Origin: Rhabdochlamydiaceae bacterium
GTDB taxonomy: Bacteria > Chlamydiota > Chlamydiia > Chlamydiales > Rhabdochlamydiaceae
Direction of reading: 5' to 3'
Length of the DNA stretch: 64,000 nucleotides
Assembly (NCBI GenBank): GCA_019745395.1
Contig: JAIETG010000022.1
Coordinates: 62,001-126,000 of the forward strand
In this document: piece by piece, positions 35,544 through 44,093 of the stretch
Numbering within the stretch: the stretch's first letter is position 1
Layout of the letters: each line of letters opens with the position of its first letter
Notes under the pieces: model-generated
Database searches by the model: none
The model's input: the letters and a program-made list of their open reading frames with translations, nothing else
Told to the model about the DNA's origin: nothing
Translations under genes and position numbers: made by a program

Positions 35544-35801
35544 AAATTATAATCGAACCCTTTTCTTGGTAATAGGAGAAGGTTTTTTTTGTCTTTAGAG
35601 ATGCTAAGGTTTGAACCATTGCGAGGACCACCTCGAAATGATTTGCTTTGCAAGACCTTATTGTTCATAAAACTTCCCATTCGCATCTAGAACCACAATT
35701 TAGAAGAGTTGTCTTTTTAAGACTTTTATTTAGTTTATTTAACTTGTTCTTTATAAGCTTGTTAAATGCGTTCTAAACTTAACGGAAAAACTCACTTGAT
35801 C
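35540..35801 (+). repeat. 261-bp direct repeat, right copy
   Basis: This copy pairs with 33711-33971. The two copies bracket the AbiE cassette and HTH-tail copy C, so recombination between them would remove the cassette. After 35801 the sequence no longer matches. A frame 35766-36059 begins inside the repeat and is not supported as a gene. Confidence 0.85.
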
Positions 35802-36043
35802 TCTCGTCTATGTTCTTTATGTCTAGAAAATCATAGCAGGATCACTAGTAAGGTTTTGTGCGAACTATACACTTTAGCGGGGTATTCATTCCTTATTCAA
35901 GCTATTCTAAGTCGTCTTGTTTCAGATGGATTTGCAGCCATTAAAAGAGTTTCGTATTTATCCAAAGAAATAAAGTTTTGCCTTCGATATCTTCTAAGTA
36001 AAGATTTTGCTCGAAGGAAGCGAGTATTTGCTCGAATTCAGAT

Positions 36044-37213
36044 TCAGGTAGAGCGATAAGCGGTACCAGCGCGTTTTATTTCCAATAGGGTATTAAACAG
36101 ATCTCGTCTCTTTTGTAAAGAAGACGTGTCCCAGCTCTCAGTTAATTCTTTTTCTAAAAAATCCAGTGCGGTCAGCTTGTCTTTTGTGTCGATTTCAGCT
36201 GCGTAGAGCTTGTTTTGCTGTTCTATGTATTGTTGTATGTTCGTTCTCTTTAGAAAAAAGTCTATGTCATTTTGCATGGTATCTGTCATGATAAGTCCCG
36301 AGCACGCTCGGATTTGATATTTGATTGCATCCACCTCTATTGATGCTTGCAGGTCTAGTATGTTTCCATCGGGATCTATTTTTGATGCGCTATCCAACCA
36401 CTGCAGTTCAGATTCGTATAATACTTTAGAAATAGCACATGTGTTTTCTGCCGCTAGTTTTGCAGCTTTAACTTGATTGTCGTAGTACTCGCAAGCTTCA
36501 TCAGAAAGTTCGATTTTTTGTTCTAACAGCTCTTTGATAATTTGTAAGCTCGTAGCTGTTGTAAATATCCATTGTAAACCCAAATCAATAACATGTTTTT
36601 GCAGAGAGTAAAAATTGCCTCTTTCTAGATCTTCGTTATTTGTTCCTAGAGCTTGATGAAAGATCTTTTCCTGTTGGTCCAGTTCTATTATGGCTTGCCT
36701 ATAAAGAACTTCGTAATCAGGAAGCTCTGGGACTAGACTAGTTTTGCCTTCGAGATCTTCCAGGTAAAGATCTTCCTCCAAAGGAGCTGACATCTGTTCG
36801 AATTCAGATTCATGAAAAGAACGTACTGATGCTGATTCTTGAACTTGCCTATGTATAGGAGCGGTGGGCTCCACTATTTTTTGATGAGTTCTATCTTCGT
36901 TTTCCTGTAAACAAAGGCCTTCTGGAGATGTTTGTTTATTTAAAAAGATTTTTGTTGGTTGAGAGTTTTCTCTTTGTTTGGGTGTAGGCTTTATTTTGAC
37001 TCGTTGCTCGATAATTTTCTGTTCGTCTCGATTTTTTAAATAGAAATCTCTTTCTATGACATTTTCAGGATTGCCTCTGCAGGTCAAAACGTTCATGCAT
37101 GAGGCCATACGAGGTAAAATAGAATTTTTTTGCCGGGGTTCCGATCTAGTGCAGGAATGTCGAATATGTTGCGTTTCTAAAGTAATCATTTTTTTCGTTT
37201 TTTGGACGAACAT
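36044..37213 (-). CDS. Unknown protein, polar N-terminus and helical C-terminus
   Basis: Not recognised; 389 aa. The first ~110 residues are basic and polar without clear structure. An acidic linker (PLEEDLYLEDLEG) follows, and residues about 150-385 are helical and Glu/Gln/Lys-rich. There is no signal peptide or membrane segment. ATGs at 37213 and 37189 are both without a good ribosome site. Its plan resembles the protein at 11764-13113. It lies just outside the tRNA-Ser island and could be an effector; no direct evidence. Confidence 0.6.
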   Translation of the reverse strand: MFVQKTKKMITLETQHIRHSCTRSEPRQKNSILPRMASCMNVLTCRGNPENVIERDFYLKNRDEQKIIEQRVKIKPTPKQRENSQPTKIFLNKQTSPEGLCLQENEDRTHQKIVEPTAPIHRQVQESASVRSFHESEFEQMSAPLEEDLYLEDLEGKTSLVPELPDYEVLYRQAIIELDQQEKIFHQALGTNNEDLERGNFYSLQKHVIDLGLQWIFTTATSLQIIKELLEQKIELSDEACEYYDNQVKAAKLAAENTCAISKVLYESELQWLDSASKIDPDGNILDLQASIEVDAIKYQIRACSGLIMTDTMQNDIDFFLKRTNIQQYIEQQNKLYAAEIDTKDKLTALDFLEKELTESWDTSSLQKRRDLFNTLLEIKRAGTAYRST

Positions 37214-37367
37214 TTTATAGAAATGTTGTTTTTAAATATATTCAATTTTGTTTTATGTGGGATTATTTTGGGTTTATTTTTCAAAAAAGTGACGAGGTCT
37301 GAATTGCGTAAGATGTGGAAAAGTTTCTTAATAGAAAAAACTATAAAATTGTAAGCCTATAGATTCA

Positions 37368-37405
37368 TACTGCTGTAATAGTTTCGGGCTACTATTACAG
37401 CAGTA
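37368..37405 (-). terminator. Long hairpin after the barrel remnant
   Basis: A perfect 14-bp stem (37368-37381 with 37392-37405) with a 10-nt loop lies 11 nt beyond the stop of the minus-strand frame at 37416. There is no T-run on the minus strand, so its efficiency is uncertain. Confidence 0.5.
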
Positions 37406-37415
37406 AAAGATCTGT

Positions 37416-37795
37416 CTACCAGCGATAGTCAATCCCGCCAACGATGTTAAATATATTGGAGTTATTCCAATACTCTCCAGAACCCTTAATGTATCCTTCA
37501 AGACAATTGGAGAAGAGGGTGGAGAGTGTTAAGGCATAGTCAAAGCTATTGGAGTTAAGTTTCGTCCATGCGATCGAAAATGGAGTGCCAAATTCTTCAA
37601 ACTGCATCTTGTGTTTGTTGGTTAAAGAAGACCAATAATAGTCCCAGGCAAGATCAATACTTAGATTCGTTGAAGATCGAATGATTTTATGGGTAGTAAA
37701 ATGGACTCCCAAACGGGTATTTGTGGAGATAAAATGAATATCTCGAATAAAAAAGATGTCTGTAAAAGCTTAAGCAATTTTTTATGGTTCATGTT
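37416..37795 (-). pseudogene. C-terminal remnant of an outer-membrane beta-barrel protein
   Basis: The minus frame ending at 37416 encodes amphipathic strands rich in Tyr, Trp, Asn and Ser and ends in the barrel-like GGIDYRW. Examples are LSIDLAWDYYWSSL, FSIAWTKLNSNSF and SNIFNIVGGIDYRW. It has no proper start: only a TTG at 37712, with the frame open to about 37782. In a neighbouring frame, ATG 37796 (after GGGAAC) would start a peptide MNHKKLLKLLQ. The arrangement fits a truncated and frameshifted gene for a larger outer-membrane or autotransporter-like protein. Confidence 0.5.
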
Positions 37796-37872
37796 CCCTA
37801 TAAGCCGCTCTATTTTCGTTTCAAAGTATTAAAATTTTTTTACGTAAATCTTTTTTCTCTGGGGGGGATAGA

Positions 37873-38274
37873 TTAGCATCCTGTACCTGACATGAGGACC
37901 GCTGGCACTAAATGATCAGTTTCCAGTGTATAGGTCTTATTGGGAACGATGTCGATCCAATTTGTGAGTAAATCTGGCTCTTCTGTATTTTTTGACCAGG
38001 CAAGTATTCTAAAATATTCAGCCTTATCGGGAATAGTTAAGGTGGTTTTTCCTGACTTGGAAATGTTTTGTATTGAGTTTGGGGTTAATGGCTCTCCATG
38101 AATCATTGCTTTATTATTTTCATCTACTTCTTTAGCGGAGTTTGCCCACTGAACGGCAATTTTAGATTTCAGGTTCGTGTCTGGATAGGAAGTTTGATTG
38201 TCCAACACAAAGCTTTCAGCAAATCCTGTTGTTGCTAGTAGTATTGAGAAAAAAAATAGGGAGATCTTTTTCAT
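37873..38274 (-). CDS. Small exported protein of unknown function
   Basis: The 133-aa product has a clear signal peptide (MKKISLFFFSILLATTGFA, cut before ESFVL). The mature part is beta-rich and polar and ends in MSGTGC. AAGG lies 9 nt before the ATG. It follows the acetamidase gene by 20 nt and is probably co-transcribed with it. Not recognised; a periplasmic or surface protein is inferred. A run of seven G (37861-37867) lies just downstream of the stop, outside any frame. Confidence 0.7.
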   Translation of the reverse strand: MKKISLFFFSILLATTGFAESFVLDNQTSYPDTNLKSKIAVQWANSAKEVDENNKAMIHGEPLTPNSIQNISKSGKTTLTIPDKAEYFRILAWSKNTEEPDLLTNWIDIVPNKTYTLETDHLVPAVLMSGTGC

Positions 38275-38294
38275 AGTCTTTTACCTTTTTTAAA

Positions 38295-39497
38295 TTATTC
38301 AACAGTTATTCCTTCTTGGGGAGTGCAGGGGGCATCTGCATTTGCTTTAGGAGATTTTAAAGGGAACGTCCCTTCTTGACAAAGCGTGGACATTTTGCCT
38401 CTGTTTTTAAAGACATCTTTCGGAATGTGTACGGTTACGTTTTTAATCACATTCACAGCTTCTGCGATTTCAAAATCCCCGACCATACTTAAAAGCTGAT
38501 AGCTTTCTTCTGCAGAGAGCCCTTGTGTTTTCACTAAAAAATCAATCGCATTTCTAGATGCAAGCTTCATCGCTTCAAAAAGATCTACATTTAAGCCTAC
38601 AATCATCCAATGTGTAGCATTTTCAATGATGGGCCAAGTAAACGCATTCCCGCCTTTCCTTTTCGTTGAGTCAAAAACCCCCTCCGCTTTAAGATCTTTT
38701 CTTACGATAATTTGTAGGGTAATCGCTTCATAAGAAGTTTCTAGGGCAGTTATATCAATTTCTCCGTTGCTTTGCATTGCATGAGAATCTCCCGTCCAGA
38801 CAAGTGCTCCTTTTTGGAATACGGGCACGAAAAGAATGGATCCCACTTGCAGTTCGGGCTGATCTAAATTCCCTCCAAAAGGTCCCGGAGGAACAGAATT
38901 AAATTCTCCAGTTACAGGTTGCGCTGCTTTCGTCTGAATATTGACAGGCCATTTTTCTGGCCAATCTAGAGGTGGGGCAACAGCTAATACTCCTGGAAAG
39001 GGCTTTAGTTGCAAACAAACCCCTTTTGCAAATTCAGTCGTATTGTTTTTTTTATCATATTTGAAATACTTGATCTTCGGCTTGGTAAATTCCGATAAAA
39101 TTCCTTGTGTAGGGCTCAAGAAATTATATCCAAAGTCATTGAGTTTGATATCGAGAATTCGAATTTCTAACACATCTCCAGGTTCTGCGCCCTCGACATA
39201 AATAGGTCCAGTCAAAGAGTGCATGCCGCGTCTTTTTTGAATGTCATGAGCTACATAAAATTTTGCTACATCTGCAGGTGTTGTTTTATTGAAGACCATT
39301 TCATGAAGACAGCTATTCCATGTTTCCATAGAGACCGTGTCTCCTGAGCGAATTTTTACTGCAGGGGGTTTGTCTAGAGTAAAAAGTCCTAAGGTGACAG
39401 TTTCAGATGTAGCCGGAACTTTATATGTTTCCCCTAGGAGAGAAGAGGCTTGTAATATGGCGACGATCAATGAGAAAATTTGTGTTTTTTTCAGCAT
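38295..39497 (-). CDS. Exported acetamidase/formamidase family protein
   Basis: The FmdA/AmdA family hydrolyses short amides to ammonia plus carboxylate. The 400-aa protein carries the family blocks YVEGAEPGDVLEIRILDI, VPPGPFGGNLDQPEL, VWTGDSHAMQSNGEIDITALE and HWMIVGLNVDLFEAM. Unlike most members, it has an N-terminal signal peptide (about 1-22, ending LLG-ET), so it should work in the periplasm. AAGGA lies ~8 nt before the ATG. It lies between an OprB porin gene and a small exported protein on the same strand, which suggests a shared exported function. The amide substrate is unknown. Confidence 0.85.
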   Translation of the reverse strand: MLKKTQIFSLIVAILQASSLLGETYKVPATSETVTLGLFTLDKPPAVKIRSGDTVSMETWNSCLHEMVFNKTTPADVAKFYVAHDIQKRRGMHSLTGPIYVEGAEPGDVLEIRILDIKLNDFGYNFLSPTQGILSEFTKPKIKYFKYDKKNNTTEFAKGVCLQLKPFPGVLAVAPPLDWPEKWPVNIQTKAAQPVTGEFNSVPPGPFGGNLDQPELQVGSILFVPVFQKGALVWTGDSHAMQSNGEIDITALETSYEAITLQIIVRKDLKAEGVFDSTKRKGGNAFTWPIIENATHWMIVGLNVDLFEAMKLASRNAIDFLVKTQGLSAEESYQLLSMVGDFEIAEAVNVIKNVTVHIPKDVFKNRGKMSTLCQEGTFPLKSPKANADAPCTPQEGITVE

Positions 39498-39568
39498 TTT
39501 AGATCCTTTTTAAATGAAAACTTACATGTAATATTTGTAGGAAAGAAATGCAAGAGAATAAATGAGCA

Positions 39569-40840
39569 TCAGAACAATGCTGTTAACCTGCCTGTAATGG
39601 CGCATACATTAGATTTTGTAGGATGCGCTCCTGGATTGGGAATATAGCTTAGTACGGGTTGGAAGTAGATAGACTTGTACACTTGCGCTTGGTAATAGCC
39701 TTGGAACATCAACTCGGAATATCTGGAAAAAATATAAGGGTTAAGACGCGACCAAGAAGCACCGATACCAAAAGAGTCGTTGGGGCGTTTGTTGATAAGT
39801 GCAAATGCGGTAAGCCCCATTCCTCCAAAAAGATTCATAGGAAGAGTAACAGAGTTATTCCATCCAAATTGTAAAAAACCCGAAATGTTTCCTTTGTTTG
39901 CTCCAACAGATTCTTTTATCCAAAGAGCTCTTGAAGCAAAAGAATAGATCCCTCCAGTTCCGTCTTCTTTTTGTGTGCCGGATTTTAAAAGTCCACTTTG
40001 ATACCATCCGCCAATAGCGGCAACTCCAGGCTTATCTGTAGTCCATCCATATCCCGCTTCTGCGATAGAAAAATAGTATCCATTAAAATGTGGCCCAGTG
40101 AGTCCTGTTTGCACTCCTCTTGCTACGTTCCCATCATAAACTCCCAGGTTGACATAAGCCTGTTTAATAGGGGCAATGGTCGTTACAATTCCATATACAG
40201 AGTTGTAATATCCTCCGATGGCTCCTAATAAAGTGGTATTAACAAAGATCGGTGTATAGATCAGGCCGCTGACTGATGGAATAGAAACTGCCGGGTTTTC
40301 TGTAGGTACAGGTTTGGACACATTGTTAAAGTGGTAGGTTGGGACTGTTTTTCCAATACGAAAGCTTAGCTTGTTATCCAGAAATTCTTGACGTATCCAT
40401 AATTGGTATAGTTCAGATCGATTGAGGGGAGGCGCTCCTGGCAAACTATTATAACCTTGAACTACACCTGCATCGGCATTTGTGGGCTGCCCATTAAATT
40501 GAAGAAATTCAGCGCCAAAAAAAGCTTTTTTCCATCCAACAGCTTTTTGTAAGTCTATAGATAAGTCCAAGATAAATAAACTGTTTCCTGTCCATTGTCT
40601 ATTGTGGTGAGCTCCAGCGCTTCCATTTAAAAGAGCGTTATAATCACCCATCCATAAGCCCCCAAGTCTTACACCTGAACGTTCGGGGATTTGCAGTAAG
40701 TTGCCAAGCTCTCCTGTACCTAATCGAATGTCGACAGCTCCGGGGTTTCCGCTAATACCATAGCTTGATTCGTCTGCTTGTATGAGGCTTGTCATCATAA
40801 ACAGAGAAAATACAACGTATGAAAAACGAGCTTGTGCCAT
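39569..40840 (-). CDS. OprB-family carbohydrate-selective porin
   Basis: OprB porins form outer-membrane channels for sugars and small solutes. The 423-aa protein has a signal peptide (about 1-22) and the family opening SGVRLGGLWMGDYNALL. Repeated amphipathic strands with Gly and aromatic residues follow, including LYQLWIRQEFLDNKLSFRIGK. It ends in the C-terminal Phe typical of barrels (RLTALF). It is first of the minus-strand set porin - acetamidase - small exported protein, although 71 bp separate it from the acetamidase. Substrate specificity cannot be read. Confidence 0.87.
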   Translation of the reverse strand: MAQARFSYVVFSLFMMTSLIQADESSYGISGNPGAVDIRLGTGELGNLLQIPERSGVRLGGLWMGDYNALLNGSAGAHHNRQWTGNSLFILDLSIDLQKAVGWKKAFFGAEFLQFNGQPTNADAGVVQGYNSLPGAPPLNRSELYQLWIRQEFLDNKLSFRIGKTVPTYHFNNVSKPVPTENPAVSIPSVSGLIYTPIFVNTTLLGAIGGYYNSVYGIVTTIAPIKQAYVNLGVYDGNVARGVQTGLTGPHFNGYYFSIAEAGYGWTTDKPGVAAIGGWYQSGLLKSGTQKEDGTGGIYSFASRALWIKESVGANKGNISGFLQFGWNNSVTLPMNLFGGMGLTAFALINKRPNDSFGIGASWSRLNPYIFSRYSELMFQGYYQAQVYKSIYFQPVLSYIPNPGAHPTKSNVCAITGRLTALF

Positions 40841-40989
40841 AGAATAGTTATTTTGTTAAAGCAGTAGGATGTTTCATGAAAAGGCTATGTAGAAAAAAAA
40901 TCAAGAAATTTATCTAATATGATGTGAAGAATTTAATCTTGAAAATATAATCGTAATATAATAATCAGAAGTTACAGTTGAAATGAGAG

Positions 40990-41673
40990 ATGCTTTTGAG
41001 ATCTCATGTAAAAGTTTTAAGTTTAGCGATTGTTTCCTTCTTGTGCATAGGGGGACTTGTTTTATTTTTTGTAATCAATACGAGATCTATTCCTTCTGAA
41101 GATCCTTTGCAAAAGCTTTTAGCGGGAAATACCCGTTTTATGAAGGGAAAATCGATCCATCCCAACCAAACGGTTCAAAAGCGAAAAGAGCTCGTCTCAG
41201 AGCAAAAACCGTTTGCTATCATCATTAGCTGCTCTGATTCAAGAGTTCCTTCAGAGATTATTTTTGATCAAGGTCTTGGCAATATTTTTTCCATTCGTGT
41301 AGCTGGCAATATTGTTGATTCGGTAGAGCTAGATAGCGTTGAATTTGCTGTAGATGAGCTGAAAGTTCCTTTAATTTTAGTCTTAGGACATCAAAATTGT
41401 GGTGCAGTTACTGCGGTATTGGAAGGAACTCATGCAGTAGATGACTTAAAAGATGTCGAGCCTTATCTATTGCCGGCCTTAAAGGAGTCTAAAAAACTTC
41501 CGGGAGATCCCTTGGAAAATGCAATCAAGACCAATGTTTGGTTTGTCATTAAAAGCTTAGAAAATAAACCACTTCTTTCTAAGCTTATTGCGAAAAAAAA
41601 ACTCCAGATTCTGGGTGGGTATTATGAGCTTGAGACAGGACATGTGCAAATTTTAAATAAAAAAAATCCTTGA
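40990..41673 (+). CDS. Beta-class carbonic anhydrase with N-terminal membrane anchor or signal
   Basis: Interconverts CO2 and bicarbonate. Zinc ligands and the dyad are clear: CSDSR (C81, D83, R85) and GHQNCGA (H134, C137). IFSIRVAGNIVD is also typical. Residues about 8-30 are strongly hydrophobic, so the enzyme is either exported or tethered outside the cytoplasmic membrane, which is unusual for a beta-class enzyme. The 227-aa length is normal apart from this segment. It is divergent from the OprB gene with 149 bp between the starts. Confidence 0.9.
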   Translation: MLLRSHVKVLSLAIVSFLCIGGLVLFFVINTRSIPSEDPLQKLLAGNTRFMKGKSIHPNQTVQKRKELVSEQKPFAIIISCSDSRVPSEIIFDQGLGNIFSIRVAGNIVDSVELDSVEFAVDELKVPLILVLGHQNCGAVTAVLEGTHAVDDLKDVEPYLLPALKESKKLPGDPLENAIKTNVWFVIKSLENKPLLSKLIAKKKLQILGGYYELETGHVQILNKKNP

Positions 41674-42015
41674 GTTTGCTGTAGCTACTTGCAGGCAATA
41701 CAGAAAGCAATCTTTCTTTAAGTTTGTTATATGATGCTTCTATGACGAGCAACAATTTTCTTATCGAGCCTATCTCAACGATTGGATAGGCACTTCTTAT
41801 TATCCGTCAAGCATTGCAATGCGAACTGTTAGTGGACAAAAAGCATTAGATGTAAGCGATATGGCAATTGAGATATCAGATGTAGTAACAGAGCGAAGTT
41901 GTCGACATGGATGCCGATAGGACCTTTTTTGGTGAAGAGATTTTAAAAGAATGGACTTCTAGACTTTTTATCGAAAAAAGATAATTATTTAGATCATTAT
42001 TTTGAGGATGTTATA
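41674..42015 (+). other. 342-bp gap with a possible gene fragment
   Basis: Positions about 41733-41921 contain a start-less open frame (YDEQQFSYRAYLNDWIG, later VSGQKALDVSDMAIEISD) that ends in a stop and has no recognised family. It may be the decayed remnant of a gene. The rest of the gap shows only the GAGG ribosome site for the gene at 42016. Confidence 0.3.
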
Positions 42016-42507
42016 ATGGAAATTTCGATAAATGACGCATTGGAAAGTGGTTTTTTTTCTTCAGAAGATGGGGAGAATTTTCGGAATTATGACCCCGCAT
42101 CAATTGATGCCGTGATAACAGAAATAATCACACCTATTCTTGGAAAGATTAAGGAAATTCCTGTAAGTAGTCTTCCAGGAAAAACGAAACATGCTCAGTC
42201 TATAAAAAAATATGCAAAGGACTTAGATAAAGCTTCTAGGATAGATCATACGGAAGTTGCAAATCGAGCATTAGATACTAGAGGAATTATCGGAGAAGAT
42301 GGAGCTGATGCAATTGAATTAAGAAGGAAAAAAACCGAATGGCACGCTTGTAAAGATATCTCGGAGCGGTTAGGTAAGCGCTTAGCTGCAATAATAAAAG
42401 ATAACAGAGAATTGGGTGACGTCTTTATCTTTCAGGTTGAAAGAGAAAGTCCGGCCTATCCTTTGGTTATACATTTATTGAAATCTATAAAAAAAGATCT
42501 AGGATAG
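42016..42507 (+). CDS. Unknown 163-aa cytosolic protein
   Basis: Not recognised. It starts at ATG 42016 with GAGG 8 nt upstream. The protein is polar and helical, with a Lys-rich centre (KHAQSIKKYAKDLDKASR). There is no signal peptide or membrane segment. It is convergent with the MFS gene and overlaps its last 9 nt. It may be lineage-specific. Confidence 0.6.
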   Translation: MEISINDALESGFFSSEDGENFRNYDPASIDAVITEIITPILGKIKEIPVSSLPGKTKHAQSIKKYAKDLDKASRIDHTEVANRALDTRGIIGEDGADAIELRRKKTEWHACKDISERLGKRLAAIIKDNRELGDVFIFQVERESPAYPLVIHLLKSIKKDLG

Positions 42508-44013
42508 ATTTTCATTTCGTTTAGAAATAAATAAGCTCAAGACTATAGCAAACAAGCTAATTCCCAAAAGAAACCAAAACACATCTTGATAGCCTGTTAA
42601 GAAAGCTTTTTGCAGCCAGGGAATAATGGGAGAATCTTTTCCTAGAGAATGCTCGACAAAAATAGGATTCGTTACTAGCGATTCTATTTGCTCTGAAGAA
42701 AATTGACTTAAGGCTGCATCTATTTGTTTCATCTTAGGCTCTAGTAGTCTTTCTTGCGTTGAGCGAAACACGACACCAGCTATTGCAAGAAAAGTTACCC
42801 CTCCCACTTCCTGTAAAGTGGTAAACATTCCTGAAGCAGTTCCTGCGATATGGTGAGGAATGGAAGCTAGCGCACAAGAAATAGAGGGACCCCAAATCAA
42901 AACCCAACCGAGCCCTATCCCAAAGCAACACAAGATTAGCAGTCCAAAAGAGCTGTTAGGAATGAAAATGGATTGTAAAAGGGATGCTACTGCTAATAAA
43001 AAAAATCCGGTAGTCAAAAGAGCTTTAGCTCCCCATTTAGAGTACAGCTTGCTGACGTATGTTGATAAACATGCAACAGGTGCTGTTATTACAAGCAGTA
43101 TGAGTCCAACTTTCATAGGACTATAGTTCATCATGTTTTGTAAATAGAGAGGAACTAGAAAAAATACAACCCAAATAAAGCCAATCATGCAGGCATTGGG
43201 AATAGCAGAAAAAAGAAAAGATCTTTGAGCAAAAAGATCTGGGCGGAACAAAGGGACTTTGGATTTTTTTTCAAATAGGATAAAAGCTCCAAGAGAAACA
43301 GCGCTAAGTGTAAATAATCCTATGATAGGATAAGAACACCATCTCCATGTGGGCCCTTGCATAATCCCCAAAATTAAAGAGCCTATAATTAGTGCAAGTA
43401 ATCCTATCCCCATCCAATCGCAATGAAGTTTGTGATGCTCTTTTTCTTTTTTTACAAAGAAAAACACCATGACAATAGCTATCAAAAAAAATGGTATATT
43501 GATCCAATAAATCCAACGCCATCCACAAAAATTCAAAATGAATCCCCCAACAAGAGGTCCGCTCGCAAGGGAAAGTGAAGCAAAAATGGACCATAGTCCA
43601 ACGGCTTTTTCTTTTTGAGATTCTGGAAATTGATGTACTAGAAGCGCTTGGGAAAGAGGTAAAATAGAAGAACCCGCTAAACCGAACAATCCCATGCAAG
43701 CGATTAAAAGGCCTACATGAGTTGCAAGTCCTGCCAAGATGGAAGCGATAAGTCCAGTAATAAGACCGTATAGAAATAAGCGTTTTCTTCCGTAGGCATC
43801 ACCTAATTTCCCCATGGTTAAAAGGGGAACACAAAGAAAAATTCCAAAGCAGTTCATCATCCATTGTAATTGTAATACATTGGCTGAAAGATCTTTTTGG
43901 ATAGATGCTAAAGCAGTATTTACAATAGACCATATCATTCCCAGGATCATCAATCCTAAACCAATTCCTATAACAGATAATGTTTGTTTTGAAATTGTTT
44001 TTGATGTACTCAT
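42499..44013 (-). CDS. MFS drug/metabolite exporter, DHA2 (14-helix) type
   Basis: Proton-driven efflux permease of the cytoplasmic membrane. Starting at ATG 44013 (a TTG three codons earlier has no advantage) gives 504 aa with about 14 hydrophobic helices. Motif A is GKLGDAYGRKRLFL, and a motif-C-like stretch LASGPLVGGFI lies in helix 5. It resembles the EmrB/QacA group. It lies 80 bp downstream of the FAD oxidoreductase on the same strand, as last gene of the polyketide synthase cluster. Export of the cluster's product is a reasonable inference, but a general efflux role is possible. Confidence 0.88.
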   Translation of the reverse strand: MSTSKTISKQTLSVIGIGLGLMILGMIWSIVNTALASIQKDLSANVLQLQWMMNCFGIFLCVPLLTMGKLGDAYGRKRLFLYGLITGLIASILAGLATHVGLLIACMGLFGLAGSSILPLSQALLVHQFPESQKEKAVGLWSIFASLSLASGPLVGGFILNFCGWRWIYWINIPFFLIAIVMVFFFVKKEKEHHKLHCDWMGIGLLALIIGSLILGIMQGPTWRWCSYPIIGLFTLSAVSLGAFILFEKKSKVPLFRPDLFAQRSFLFSAIPNACMIGFIWVVFFLVPLYLQNMMNYSPMKVGLILLVITAPVACLSTYVSKLYSKWGAKALLTTGFFLLAVASLLQSIFIPNSSFGLLILCCFGIGLGWVLIWGPSISCALASIPHHIAGTASGMFTTLQEVGGVTFLAIAGVVFRSTQERLLEPKMKQIDAALSQFSSEQIESLVTNPIFVEHSLGKDSPIIPWLQKAFLTGYQDVFWFLLGISLFAIVLSLFISKRNENLS

Positions 44014-44093
44014 TTTAACCAATATATTTAACAGTTTAAGATTTTTCGCTTGTTTTTTTTAAAGTGTCTGGATGTTTTTTTTACGTCAAGGCA

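Noticed and set aside
35766-36059. 97-codon plus-strand frame
   Set aside because: Its first ~12 codons are the end of the 261-bp direct repeat, it has no ribosome site or family resemblance, and it overlaps the end of the minus-strand gene at 36044. It reads as a chance frame across a repeat junction.
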